From JAJOKK01 sp965370555 (GTDB lineage Bacteria; Bipolaricaulota; Bipolaricaulia; UBA7950; UBA9294): DNA of 64,000 nucleotides. Location: the NCBI GenBank assembly GCA_965370555.1, contig CBDUVB010000006.1:1-64000 (forward strand). The letters run 5' to 3'. A model generated the notes under the pieces. That model saw nothing but the letters and a program-made list of their open reading frames with translations. It did not search any database and was not told the DNA's origin. Of this stretch, positions 1-7,740 are shown one piece after another (positions within the stretch are counted from its first letter, which is position 1; each line of letters starts with the position of its first letter). Position numbers and translations under genes: made by a program.

Positions 1-513
1 CAGGGGCGGGAGTTGATGAGGACCCGGTGACGGGATCGGCCCATTGTTGCCTGGGCCCTTTCTGGAGCGAGCGACTTGGGAAAGATGAGATGGTAGCCTA
101 TCAGGCGTCAGCGCGCGGGGGTGTGATACAGGTTCGAGTGGCGGGCAAGAGAGTATACTTGGGAGGGCGAGCTGTCACAGTTTTGCGCGGGGAGTTGGTC
201 AATTTCTGAGGAGGCCGACCTAACCTGTGCACGCACCCGATTAGGCTATCGAGGGTGTTCTTGAGGTTTGTTGCGTTTTGGGTCAAGTTTGGTCACACTG
301 CGAAAGCCGCGTGGCGGCTTATGCACCCGATAGAGCGGGTCGAGTGCGCCGACCGAAAGGCGTATTTTACCGAGTCGGTGGTGCACGCGTAGAAGGCTGG
401 AACCGGCCGGATCTTGCAGCCCCAGTCGACGTGCTCTCAGGCTGGCATGGAGCGTGTTATGCGGATCGATATAAACAGTGTTGAAGCGTTTCTTCTACAG
501 GGGGGAGCGTGAA
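1..513. other. Left-edge stretch with no confident gene
   Basis: No reading frame here has a good ribosome site together with a recognisable product. One short frame at 90-209 (39 codons after an ATG, with GGGAAAG upstream) could encode a small basic protein, but I cannot support it. A short inverted repeat lies at 218-246, with CCTAA and TTAGG arms around a GTGC/GCAC hairpin. Together with the attC-like sites downstream it could mean this stretch is decayed cassette DNA. A GGGGGAG ribosome site at 501-507 serves the next gene. Confidence 0.4.
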
Positions 514-1137
514 ATGGAGAATCTGTATTCGGGACTCAAGTTCATGCTTGGTGCTATCGCAGCTTTTCCCATAGGAACCGTGGAGCACGAACTAGGTCAT
601 CTGCTGGCTGCTAAATTGATGAAGATCAAAGCCAGATTGACGTATGGAAGTGTTGAGGAAGAAGGGCCTTTGAGTTCACGGCAGTGGTTTTTCTACGCAC
701 TGGGAGGGGTTCTGGCCACATGGATTCTGTGCCTTGTAGCTTTCTTGGTTCTGGTAAGCACAAACTCGTTCGGAGAGGAAAGCATGTCACTAGGCCGGGT
801 CGCGCTCTCTTGCATTGCACTGTTTGTCGTTCGCAATCTGTTTGCGGAATACTACTACTTCAAGTCAGGAGGTCAAGCCGGAGCTGGTGATGAGCGGATA
901 ATCGCAAAGTATCTCAAGATTCCCCTCATGCCGTTTATGGTGGTAGAGACGGTGCTTACACTCGTCATTGTGGTTGGAACATTCTGGCTAGTACAGAGCG
1001 GTGAGCGTCTTGGAGCGATTCTAGGTTTTCTAGTGGGTATCATACTTGGTTATGTCGGATGGTATGGCTGGCTTGGTCCGCGTTTGCTGCCAGCATCGGA
1101 GGAAGAAGGGTCCGATTCAGAGAAAAACGTTGCCTAA
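514..1137 (+). CDS. Membrane protein with HELGH metalloprotease-like motif
   Basis: A predicted integral membrane protein of 207 residues. A HELGH sequence near residue 26 follows a hydrophobic stretch and matches the HExxH zinc-binding motif of M50-type intramembrane metallopeptidases. Four to five hydrophobic helices follow, and the C-terminus is acidic and soluble. I see no clear second M50 motif (NPDG or similar), so protease activity is uncertain. I chose the ATG at 514 because GGGGGAG lies 6 bases upstream; an in-frame TTG at 478 lacks a ribosome site. The stop codon lies inside the first box of an attC-like palindrome (1132-1183), as in integron gene cassettes. Base composition looks less G+C rich than the housekeeping genes, fitting an accessory gene. 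It could also be an M50-related pseudoenzyme. Confidence 0.7.
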   Translation: MENLYSGLKFMLGAIAAFPIGTVEHELGHLLAAKLMKIKARLTYGSVEEEGPLSSRQWFFYALGGVLATWILCLVAFLVLVSTNSFGEESMSLGRVALSCIALFVVRNLFAEYYYFKSGGQAGAGDERIIAKYLKIPLMPFMVVETVLTLVIVVGTFWLVQSGERLGAILGFLVGIILGYVGWYGWLGPRLLPASEEEGSDSEKNVA

Positions 1138-1183
1138 GCCAGGGCCAGTCCCACGTGGGCGGGTGATGCGCGGGATGTTAGGC
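1132..1183 (+). repeat. attC-like palindrome 1
   Basis: The sequence starts with GCCTAAG and ends with GTTAGGC. The outer arms TGCCTAA (1131-1137) and TTAGGCA (1178-1184) are perfectly complementary, and an inner palindrome CCCACGTGGG sits between them. GTTAGGC fits the R' consensus of integron attC sites (GTTRRRY). The partner box has TAAG where R'' normally has TAAC. The stop codon of the preceding gene is the TAA of the left box. No integrase gene is visible in the window, so this is only an attC-like candidate. Confidence 0.4.
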
Positions 1184-1203
1184 AGCAGGAGAAGGGGGTA
1201 AGC

Positions 1204-1398
1204 ATGAGGGAAGGTTCTGGAGCGCTGGGTCTTGGCGCATCCGCACTCGTCATTGTAGGCACTCTCGGACTGCTTGCAGCCGAGTTTGTATTCGACTGGG
1301 GCCGGACCGTGACACTTATCTTCGCCGCATCGAATGTCATCGGTCTCGTTGGCCTGGGGTTCGTATTCTTCAGCCGCGACAAGGGCCAGGGGAGCTAA
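1204..1398 (+). CDS. Small two-helix membrane protein
   Basis: A 64-residue protein with two hydrophobic segments (about residues 8-29 and 35-55), a short charged turn and a basic tail ending in DKGQGS. I do not recognise a family. The start is supported by an AAGGGGG ribosome site just upstream of the ATG at 1204. The gene fills almost all of the space between two attC-like palindromes, and its stop codon is the TAA of the left box of the second one. A single small ORF in a unit of roughly 250 bases is the usual form of an integron cassette. The product is probably an inner-membrane protein of unknown role. Confidence 0.6.
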   Translation: MREGSGALGLGASALVIVGTLGLLAAEFVFDWGRTVTLIFAASNVIGLVGLGFVFFSRDKGQGS

Positions 1399-1439
1399 GC
1401 AGAACCTGCGGCGCGCAGTTCATCCGCCCAACGTTAGCC
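1393..1439 (+). repeat. attC-like palindrome 2
   Basis: Outer boxes are AGCTAAG (1393-1399) and GTTAGCC (1433-1439), sharing the complementary core GCTAA/TTAGC. Inside is a hairpin GAAC-c-TGCG / CGCA-GTTC (1402-1421) with one unpaired C, which resembles the bulged L boxes of attC sites. The preceding gene's TAA stop is in the left box. The AAC of a canonical R'' is again AAG, so recombination competence is doubtful. Confidence 0.4.
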
Positions 1440-1472
1440 ACGCCGAGTTCATCGTGGGGAAGGGTAAAGACA

Positions 1473-2510
1473 ATGAGGTTAGATCTTCAACAAATGGCAG
1501 ACTGCATTGAGCGCCAAACTGAGCCAGAGCCTTTTTCCGGTGTAGTTTACTTGACGAAAGGCGATGAGGTTCTGTTTGAAAAGGGTTATGGCCTTGCCAT
1601 CAGGTCAGAGTCCATACCCAACGAGATCAACACCAGATTTCAGATGGCATCGGGGTGCAAGGTTTTTACCAGCGTGGCTATCTGTCAATTGGTAGAACGC
1701 AGAGAACTGGGATTTGACACGCTTCTCAACGAATGCGTTGATGTGGCATTTCCGAGCTATGCGCCAGACATTACCATGCATCACCTGTTGACGCATAGCT
1801 CAGGGATCACTTCCTATTTCGAAGAGGATGTCGATCCTGATTACGAAGCATTGTGGCAAGACCTGCCCATGTACAAGGTGAGGCGGCCAAGTGATTTCCT
1901 GCCCTTATTCCAATGCAAATCTATGAAGTTCTCGCCAGGGGAGAGGTTCGATTACAATGATGGGGGATACATTTTGCTAGGCTTGGTGATTGAAAGTGTC
2001 ACCGGCATGAACTTCTCGGCGTACATCCAGGAGAGAGTGTTTGAGCCAGCTGGCATGGAGGATTCGGGATATTTTTCGACGGATCAACTGCCAGAAAGGA
2101 CGGCCTATGCCTACATCAAGAAAGCCGATGGCACATGGCGAACGAACTTCTTTGCGGTTCCCATCGTTGGCGCGCCCGATGGAGGTGCATACACTACCGC
2201 GCCAGATATGGCTAGGTTCTGGAGAGCGTTGACCGGAAAGAGGCTTCTGAATACTGAGACGACAGAGTTACTGTTGGAAGCCCAGATCGCTACATCATGG
2301 AAGTCGCCACATACGCATTATGGCTATGGTGTCTGGATTGACCGACCAGAGGAAGTCATGAGGAGGTTCTTCGTCGAAGGTTCAGATCCCGGGGTAGCGT
2401 TGCGGTCAACCGTCTATGTCGACAAAAACATTGTTCTGACGGTACTGGGTAATACTGGGGATGCCTTGTGGCCGCTGTACAAAGAGCTGGAGAAGATACT
2501 GAGTCTGTGA
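1473..2510 (+). CDS. Serine hydrolase, class C beta-lactamase/PBP4* family
   Basis: A 345-residue protein of the beta-lactamase-related serine hydrolase family (peptidase S12-like: esterases, D-aminopeptidases, AmpC relatives). The SxxK catalytic motif is S60-G-C-K63 in the context MASGCKVFTS. The second motif is Y161-N-D instead of the usual YxN, and the third region reads EGSDPG in place of HxG. The HHLLTHSSG stretch near residue 103 and the GVWI stretch are also typical. No signal peptide is seen, so it is probably cytoplasmic. GGGGAAGGG upstream supports the ATG at 1473. It follows the second attC-like site and may be a third cassette-type gene. Substrate is unknown; antibiotic resistance should not be inferred from the fold alone. 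Confidence 0.85.
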   Translation: MRLDLQQMADCIERQTEPEPFSGVVYLTKGDEVLFEKGYGLAIRSESIPNEINTRFQMASGCKVFTSVAICQLVERRELGFDTLLNECVDVAFPSYAPDITMHHLLTHSSGITSYFEEDVDPDYEALWQDLPMYKVRRPSDFLPLFQCKSMKFSPGERFDYNDGGYILLGLVIESVTGMNFSAYIQERVFEPAGMEDSGYFSTDQLPERTAYAYIKKADGTWRTNFFAVPIVGAPDGGAYTTAPDMARFWRALTGKRLLNTETTELLLEAQIATSWKSPHTHYGYGVWIDRPEEVMRRFFVEGSDPGVALRSTVYVDKNIVLTVLGNTGDALWPLYKELEKILSL

Positions 2511-2545
2511 AAGAATGGTGCTGATGGTGCAGGGCAGGCGCGTCG

Positions 2546-2582
2546 TCTCACCTGGCAGCGGGTGAGATCGGTGCCGTTAGGG
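2546..2582 (+). repeat. Stem-loop followed by GTTAGGG
   Basis: TCTCACC (2546-2552) pairs with GGTGAGA (2561-2567) and is followed by GTTAGGG (2576-2582). The position after a gene and the GTTAG box echo the two attC-like sites upstream, but no matching left box is present. No T-run follows, so it is not a standard terminator. Confidence 0.3.
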
Positions 2583-2631
2583 GGTATAAATATTTCTAAA
2601 CTATTTCAGAATTGAAGGAGGAGTAAGGAAG

Positions 2632-3069
2632 ATGAAGAAGATTGGCATAATCATCTGCAACCGTTACCATACTTGTGCGGGCGGGAAGTGTCTGCGAGCT
2701 TTACGAAACCGGGAGGGGGGCTTTGCTCTGTACAAGGGCGAAGAAGTTGAAATAGTGGGCTACACCACCTGCGGAGGTTGTCCTGGTGGCAACGTAGAGT
2801 ACGCTCCCGCGGAAATGAAAAAGAATGGAGCAGATGTCATCCATTTAGCTACGGGCTTAGTGGTCGGCTACCCACCCTGCCCACGCCTCCAGGCTTTCTG
2901 TGAATTTATTCCCGCTAAGTATGGGCTGGATGTGGTTATAGGCACTCATCCAATCCCGCAAAACTATTACTTGACCCACCAAGAGTTAGGAACCTGGCAG
3001 TCGGCCAAATGGCAAGAACGTATTCAGCATGTCTTGACAGACGAAGAAACACGTCTGGCATACGATTGA
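2632..3069 (+). CDS. CGGC domain-containing protein
   Basis: A 145-residue protein matching the CGGC domain family, a small family of putative metal-binding proteins found mostly in anaerobes. It opens with a beta-strand and a Cys-rich loop (ICNRYHTCAGGKC) and carries the name-giving motif TTCGGCPGG around residue 47. Another Cys pair lies in PPCPRLQAFC near residue 83. The length is normal for the family. AAGGAGGAG lies upstream of the ATG at 2632, and the AT-rich sequence before it may hold the promoter. The biochemical role of the family is not established. It is a single gene between accessory and housekeeping blocks. Confidence 0.8.
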   Translation: MKKIGIIICNRYHTCAGGKCLRALRNREGGFALYKGEEVEIVGYTTCGGCPGGNVEYAPAEMKKNGADVIHLATGLVVGYPPCPRLQAFCEFIPAKYGLDVVIGTHPIPQNYYLTHQELGTWQSAKWQERIQHVLTDEETRLAYD

Positions 3070-3188
3070 CAACATCAGGAAAGAGACAACTATGCGAAAC
3101 TTGGTTGAAAAATGCAGTGAGCCGTCATAATCGGAGGCCAAACACTGCCTAATTGGCGTTAGATTTCAATCATGAACATCGGAGAGCG

Positions 3189-3233
3189 ATGAAGAAATCC
3201 GAAAATGATGGATGGGTGTTACTACCGCTATGA
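3189..3233 (+). CDS. Possible 14-codon leader peptide upstream of the radical SAM gene
   Basis: An ATG at 3189 directly follows GGAGAGCG and opens a 14-codon frame (product MKKSENDGWVLLPL). Its TGA stop overlaps the ATG of the next gene (ATGA at 3230-3233). The arrangement would couple translation of the radical SAM gene, which otherwise has no clear ribosome site. Function is unknown; this may be a remnant or a coupling leader. Confidence 0.35.
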   Translation: MKKSENDGWVLLPL

Positions 3234-3931
3234 AGATCGCCCAAATCCTGCCGACGACGTTGATCGATTATCCAAATAGGGTGGCAGCGCTTATTTACAC
3301 ACCGCTGTGTAACTTTCGCTGTCCGTTCTGTCACAACTCCGAGCTGGTGCTGCCGGAGAAGATAAGAAAGCTGCAGCTCATCCCGGAGAACGATATTCTC
3401 TACTTCCTACGGGAGAGGGAGAAGTTTCTCGATGCCCTGTGCATCACTGGCGGTGAGCCGACACTACAGGAGGATCTCCCGCGCTTCATCGAGCGGGTAA
3501 AGCGAATTGGACTCCTCGTCAAGCTAGATACAAACGGCTCTCGTCCCGAGGTTCTTAAAGAGCTATTCGATAACCATCTGCTCGATTACGTGGCAATGGA
3601 TATCAAGGGGCCGGCGAAGAGGTATTCAGAGCTAGCCGGGGTGCACGTCGATCTCGACGCGGTCCGCTGCTCGATTAAACTGATCATCGACCGCGCACCG
3701 GACTACGAGTTTCGCACCACCGTCGCCCCGACGATCACCGCGAAAAATATCGAGGATACAGTGGAACTAGTGAAGGGAGCGAAGCGCTACTTCTTGCAGC
3801 AATTCGTCGTCCCGACGGACAAGGATCTCGTCGATCCGGCATGGAACAACAAGACCGCCCTGCCCGAGGGGGAGCTTCGTGCAGTCTGGGAGCGGATAAA
3901 AGGGAACTTCCACGACGGTGGAGTACGGTGA
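3230..3931 (+). CDS. NrdG-like radical SAM activating enzyme
   Basis: A 233-residue radical SAM protein of the anaerobic ribonucleotide-reductase activating type. Such enzymes use a 4Fe-4S cluster and S-adenosylmethionine to place a glycyl radical on a partner enzyme. The cluster motif CxxxCxxC is C27, C31, C34, and the SAM-binding GGEP motif follows near residue 77. The N-terminal stretch (LPTTLIDYPNRVAALIYTPLCNFRCPFC) is typical of the subgroup often annotated as anaerobic NTP-reductase activase. The start at 3230 is chosen because its ATG overlaps the stop of a short leader frame; an upstream in-frame ATG at 3212 has no ribosome site. No nrdD gene is adjacent, so the partner is not known. 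Confidence 0.85.
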   Translation: MKIAQILPTTLIDYPNRVAALIYTPLCNFRCPFCHNSELVLPEKIRKLQLIPENDILYFLREREKFLDALCITGGEPTLQEDLPRFIERVKRIGLLVKLDTNGSRPEVLKELFDNHLLDYVAMDIKGPAKRYSELAGVHVDLDAVRCSIKLIIDRAPDYEFRTTVAPTITAKNIEDTVELVKGAKRYFLQQFVVPTDKDLVDPAWNNKTALPEGELRAVWERIKGNFHDGGVR

Positions 3932-3953
3932 GTCATGTCAGGTTTCTTCTGTA

Positions 3954-3976
3954 ACGTCGGGTCTTGCGCCCGACGT
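3954..3976. terminator. Perfect 8-bp hairpin between convergent genes
   Basis: ACGTCGGG and CCCGACGT form a perfect stem with a 7-base loop, 22 bases after the radical SAM gene and beyond the 3' end of trpS on the other strand. No T-run follows on either strand, so it may be a weak terminator or an RNA-stabilising hairpin. Confidence 0.4.
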
Positions 3977-4094
3977 CAAATCAACGTCGCATACAGGTTG
4001 CAACGCTACGAAAGCTGATAGATAAAATCCTACCACTATTCTGTGCCCGAAGTGGTCGAGACCATCGGTATCAACCTCGACCTCCCCGCTGAGG

Positions 4095-5084
4095 CTAACC
4101 CAGCCCGGCTAGCTTCCGCACCTGGACGATGTTCTCCCTTGCGATCGCGCGCGCCTTCTCTGCGCCTTGTTGGAGGATCTCCTCTACCTTACCCGATGCC
4201 TCAAGCTCAGCTCGACGGGCCTGAATCGGACGCAGGACCGCCATCAGGTTCTCGAACACGACATCCTTCAAACGGGAGTACATGAGTTTCCCCTCCTCGA
4301 AGTCGGCGTGCAGTTCCGCGACGATCGATGGATCGCCCGAGAGCTCGGTAGCCAGTTCGAGGATCTCAAACAGGGTCGCCACACCAGGGGACATCTCCTC
4401 TCCGGCGGCGAGGCCGGTGTCGGTGACGGCGGAGCGAACCTTCTTGCGGATCGAACTCTCTTCCTCCATCACTCCCACATAGTGGGCGTCCCCAGCGCTC
4501 TTACTCATCTTGATCGTCGGATCGGCAAGGGACATGATGCGCGCTCCCTTCCCCACGATCGGCTCTGGCTCGGGAAAGAACTCCCCAAAGCGGGCGTTGA
4601 ACCGTCGCGCGACGCGGCGGGAGAGCTCCAGGTGCTGCACTTGATCCTCGCCCACAGGAACCCCATCCGCACGGTAGAGGAGGATATCCGCCGCCTGCAG
4701 GATCGGATAGGTGAACAGTCCTGCCGAGACGAACTTCTTGCCAGCGGACTTATCCTTGAACTGGGTCATCCTGGCCAAGTCGCCGTAGGAGGTGACGCAA
4801 CCGAAGATCCACGTGAGTTCGGTATGCTCAGGAACGGCCGACTGCACAAAGAGGATTGCGCGTTCCGGGTCGATCCCGCAGGCGATCAGGTCGAGCGCCA
4901 TGTTGCGCGATGCAGCACGCAACACCTTCGGATCGATGTCAATCGTTATCGCGTGATAGTCGACGATGCAATAGACACACTCATAGTCGTCCTGGAGGGC
5001 GACCCAGTTTCGGATCGCCCCAAAGTAATTCCCGATGTGTAGTGTTCCGGTCGGTTGAATCCCGGAGAAGATCCTCGTCGTCAT
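4095..5084 (-). CDS. trpS: Tryptophanyl-tRNA synthetase
   Basis: Class I aminoacyl-tRNA synthetase that charges tRNA-Trp with tryptophan in the cytoplasm. The Rossmann-fold signature HIGN is at residues 16-19 (SGIQPTGTLHIGNYFGA) and the KMSKS loop (KMSKSAGD) is near residue 195; both are intact. At 329 residues it has the usual bacterial length. An AAGGAGGTGG ribosome site precedes the ATG. It is transcribed alone, divergent from glmU, with a 311-base region between them that holds an inverted repeat. No T-box leader is recognisable in that region. Confidence 0.97.
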   Translation of the reverse strand: MTTRIFSGIQPTGTLHIGNYFGAIRNWVALQDDYECVYCIVDYHAITIDIDPKVLRAASRNMALDLIACGIDPERAILFVQSAVPEHTELTWIFGCVTSYGDLARMTQFKDKSAGKKFVSAGLFTYPILQAADILLYRADGVPVGEDQVQHLELSRRVARRFNARFGEFFPEPEPIVGKGARIMSLADPTIKMSKSAGDAHYVGVMEEESSIRKKVRSAVTDTGLAAGEEMSPGVATLFEILELATELSGDPSIVAELHADFEEGKLMYSRLKDVVFENLMAVLRPIQARRAELEASGKVEEILQQGAEKARAIARENIVQVRKLAGLG

Positions 5085-5395
5085 CGTCCACCTCCTTGAT
5101 AGTCTATTTAAAAGCAGAGCCTGGGGTCAGACCTTGTTTCTTGCATGGCTCAATTCTCCCCAGAAGAAGAGACGTGGCGGCCTCCACGCAAGAAACAACG
5201 TCAGACCCCGAGATCTCTTCGCGCTCCCCGTTCCGCTTTCCCCCTCTCCCCTCGCTCAGCGTGCTCGGGGTGAAGGCTTTCTCGTGGCAACATTGTAGCC
5301 TACCGTTTCGGGAGTATACCGGTGCTGATCCCTCGGCTGCAACCACTTACTTGAACGCCTCCTCCTTTCTCGCGTATCATCCGTGTGGGAGTTCG
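5085..5395. other. Divergent trpS/glmU intergenic region
   Basis: The 311 bases contain no convincing gene. The trpS ribosome site is at the left, a long imperfect inverted repeat occupies 5123-5209, and a C+T-rich segment with a GTGGGAG ribosome site for glmU lies at the right. Promoters for both genes should be here, but none stands out. Confidence 0.6.
5123..5209. repeat. GGGGTCAGACC-type inverted repeat (REP-like)
   Basis: A 22-base arm at 5123-5144, starting GGGGTCAGACC, is complementary to 5188-5209, ending GTCAGACCCC, with two mismatches. The 43-base centre has its own small GTGG/CCAC stem. GGGGTCAGACC-type repeats are, as I recall, common beside RAYT (Y1-family) transposase genes in several phyla. 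A RAYT remnant sits at 20011-20313, so this may be a REP-type element mobilised by such an enzyme. Confidence 0.55.
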
Positions 5396-6769
5396 ATGAT
5401 AGACGACTTGAGTGCAATCATCCTGGCCGCTGGAAAGGGAACCCGCATGCGCTCGGCGCAGGCAAAGGTCCTCCACCGCGTCGGCGGGCGGCCTATCATC
5501 GACCATGTCCTTCGCGCAGTTTCGAAGATTGCCCCCTCACAAATACTCGTCATCGTTGGTAGAAATAACGATGATCTGAAGGTGGAGCTGCAAGGGAAAA
5601 ACGTCGAATTCGTCCTCCAGGAAGAGCAACTCGGGACCGGGCATGCCGTCCTGCAGGCACGCGGCAGGGCTCGTGGGCAGACGATCCTGATCGTACCGGG
5701 TGATCTCCCTCTCCTTACTCCACATCTTCTTGCCGATCTCTGCGAGCGCCATAGTGCGGATGGGGCCGATCTCACCGTGCTATCGATGCATCCAGAGGAC
5801 CCTGGTGCCTATGGGCGTCTCCTGCGCGATAAGGGAAGACAGCCGATTCGGATTGTCGAGGCGCGCGACGCAACCTCGGACGAGCTCGAGATTCCAGAGG
5901 TGAACACCGGGATCTACTGTGTGAAGAACGATTCGTTCCTGTGGAAATCGCTCGCTTCACTGAAGACCAAGAATTCTCAAGGGGAGTACTACCTGACCGA
6001 TCTTGTTAAACGGTACAGCACAGAGGGGCGGCGCGTCCTGGCTGTGCCTGTGCAGGACCCTCACAAGGTGATGGGGATCAACTCGCGAGCGCAGCTCGTC
6101 CTTGCCGGTCGCCTGATGCGCCAACAAAAGATTGAAGAGCTCTTAACTTCCGGTGTGACGATCCTCGACCCGGAGCGAACCTACATCGATTCCGAGGTGG
6201 TGGTCGCTTCGGATACGGAGATACTTCCGGGCACGTATCTGCGCGGGAGAACCATAATCGGTTCGCGGTGCGTCATCGGCCCCGACTGCTTTATCGAGGA
6301 TTCGACGATAGAGGAAGGGTGCTGCATCCGATATTCGGTGGTGGAGGCGTCCCTTATCCGCGCGAAGAGTCGCATAGGTCCCTACGCCCACCTTCGTCCA
6401 GGGGCGGATGTCGGGCCGGAGGTGCGGATCGGGAACTTTGTCGAGGTGAAGGAATCCCGCGTGAAGCGCGGGGCAAAGGCAGGGCACCTCACCTACCTCG
6501 GGGATAGCGAGGTAGGAGAAGAGGTGAACATCGGTGCGGGGACGATCACCTGTAACTACGACGGAGTGGAGAAACACCGCACGACGATCGAGGATCGGGC
6601 GTTCATCGGGAGCAACACCTCCCTCGTCGCCCCGGTCACGATCGGCGAGGGTGCGGTTATCGGCGCGGGATCGACAATCACGGAAGATGTTCCGCCGGGG
6701 ACCCTTGCCCTGGGGCGCGCCCGGCAGGTGAACAAGGAACACGAAGAGGATAAAGGAGAGGAGAGATGA
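5396..6769 (+). CDS. glmU: Bifunctional GlmU (GlcNAc-1-P uridyltransferase / GlcN-1-P acetyltransferase)
   Basis: Makes UDP-N-acetylglucosamine for peptidoglycan and other glycans: the C-terminal domain acetylates glucosamine-1-phosphate and the N-terminal domain transfers UMP. The nucleotidyltransferase signature LAAGKGTRM starts at residue 9, followed by K19. The C-terminal half (from about residue 250) shows hexapeptide repeats of a left-handed beta-helix and the acetyltransferase stretch NIGAGTITCNYDG. The product has 457 residues, normal for the family. The ATG at 5396 follows GTGGGAG; the frame is open far upstream, but that part is antisense to trpS and not credible as protein. The stop overlaps the prs start (ATGA), making a glmU-prs operon as in many bacteria. 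Confidence 0.97.
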   Translation: MIDDLSAIILAAGKGTRMRSAQAKVLHRVGGRPIIDHVLRAVSKIAPSQILVIVGRNNDDLKVELQGKNVEFVLQEEQLGTGHAVLQARGRARGQTILIVPGDLPLLTPHLLADLCERHSADGADLTVLSMHPEDPGAYGRLLRDKGRQPIRIVEARDATSDELEIPEVNTGIYCVKNDSFLWKSLASLKTKNSQGEYYLTDLVKRYSTEGRRVLAVPVQDPHKVMGINSRAQLVLAGRLMRQQKIEELLTSGVTILDPERTYIDSEVVVASDTEILPGTYLRGRTIIGSRCVIGPDCFIEDSTIEEGCCIRYSVVEASLIRAKSRIGPYAHLRPGADVGPEVRIGNFVEVKESRVKRGAKAGHLTYLGDSEVGEEVNIGAGTITCNYDGVEKHRTTIEDRAFIGSNTSLVAPVTIGEGAVIGAGSTITEDVPPGTLALGRARQVNKEHEEDKGEER

Positions 6770-7722
6770 TCGGTAAGAAACTCAAGTTGATCTCTGGAAA
6801 CGCGAATCGGCCTCTGGCGGAAGAGATCTCACACTCGCTTGGGATCGAGCTGTGCGATACCGCGATCGAGCGGTTCAGTGACGGAGAGATCCGGGTGCGG
6901 ATTCGCAAGACGGTCCGAGGAGCAGACGTCTTTGTCATCCAACCGACATGCCCACCGGTGAACGATAACTTGATGGAACTCCTCATCATCATCGACGCCT
7001 TGCGCCGAGCCTCCGCGCGCAAGATTATCGCGGTCGTTCCCTATTACGGTTACGCGCGCCAGGACCGGAAACACACGGGGCGCGTCCCGATTACGGCTCG
7101 GCTCGTTGCAAACTTGATCGAGACCGCTGGGGCTGACCATGGGCTGACGCTCGACCTCCACGCCGGCCAGATACAGGGGTTCTTCAATATCCCGCTTGAC
7201 AACCTCGAGGCCGCTCCGGTCTTCGCTCACTATTTCAAAGAGACGGTTAAGGACCCTGAAGAGACGGTGATCGTCTCCCCGGATGCTGGCGGGACGGCGC
7301 GTGCACGCCTCCTTGCCGAGCGGGTCAACCTTCCTTTGGCAGTGTTGGAGAAGAGGCGTTCCGCAGATGGTGCGGAGGTGAAGGTGGTCAATGTCATCGG
7401 CGAGGTTGAGGGGAAGAGAGCGATCCTCGTTGACGATATCGTCTCTTCCGGGTGTACCCTGATCCGTGGGGCACAGACCCTCCTCGACCACGGGGCGACC
7501 GAGACGTCCGCCTACTGTGCCCACGGGGTCTTCTCTGGAGACGCTCTCGATGCGTTGGTAAACTCCCCCTTGAAAAAGGTAGTCGTAACCAATACCATTT
7601 TTCAGCAGCGGGCGGAGAAGAGCGACATTGTAGAGTACATTCCGGTGGGAGAACACCTGGCAAAGACTATCCGCCGGATCTTCGAGAACAAATCTGTCAG
7701 CCACCTTTTCCCTCACAATTAG
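6766..7722 (+). CDS. prs: Ribose-phosphate pyrophosphokinase
   Basis: Converts ribose-5-phosphate and ATP to PRPP, the precursor of purines, pyrimidines, histidine, tryptophan and NAD. Family marks are the FSDGEIRVRI segment near residue 37, the catalytic flexible-loop region with PYYGYARQDRK near residue 92, the divalent-cation signature DLHAGQIQGFF near residue 129, and the PRPP-binding VDDIVSSGCT loop near residue 219. At 318 residues it is full length. It overlaps glmU by four bases, which indicates translational coupling, and rplY follows after 18 bases. Confidence 0.97.
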   Translation: MIGKKLKLISGNANRPLAEEISHSLGIELCDTAIERFSDGEIRVRIRKTVRGADVFVIQPTCPPVNDNLMELLIIIDALRRASARKIIAVVPYYGYARQDRKHTGRVPITARLVANLIETAGADHGLTLDLHAGQIQGFFNIPLDNLEAAPVFAHYFKETVKDPEETVIVSPDAGGTARARLLAERVNLPLAVLEKRRSADGAEVKVVNVIGEVEGKRAILVDDIVSSGCTLIRGAQTLLDHGATETSAYCAHGVFSGDALDALVNSPLKKVVVTNTIFQQRAEKSDIVEYIPVGEHLAKTIRRIFENKSVSHLFPHN

Positions 7723-7740
7723 TCAGGTTCAGGAGTCGAT

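Noticed and set aside
218..246. Short palindrome near the left edge as a third attC
   Set aside because: Arms and loop total only 29 bases, too short for an attC, and no gene stop overlaps it.
4167..5042. Long plus-strand frame opposite trpS
   Set aside because: It is the antisense shadow of the trpS coding sequence; its product has no family-like motifs and no ribosome site.
4856..5395. 540-base upstream extension of glmU
   Set aside because: The frame is open but antisense to trpS and through an inverted repeat; GlmU proteins start at the IILAAGKGTRM region and ATG 5396 has a ribosome site.
5085..5395. T-box or riboswitch before trpS
   Set aside because: No T-box sequence or specifier-loop features could be found on the minus strand; only a REP-like inverted repeat is present.
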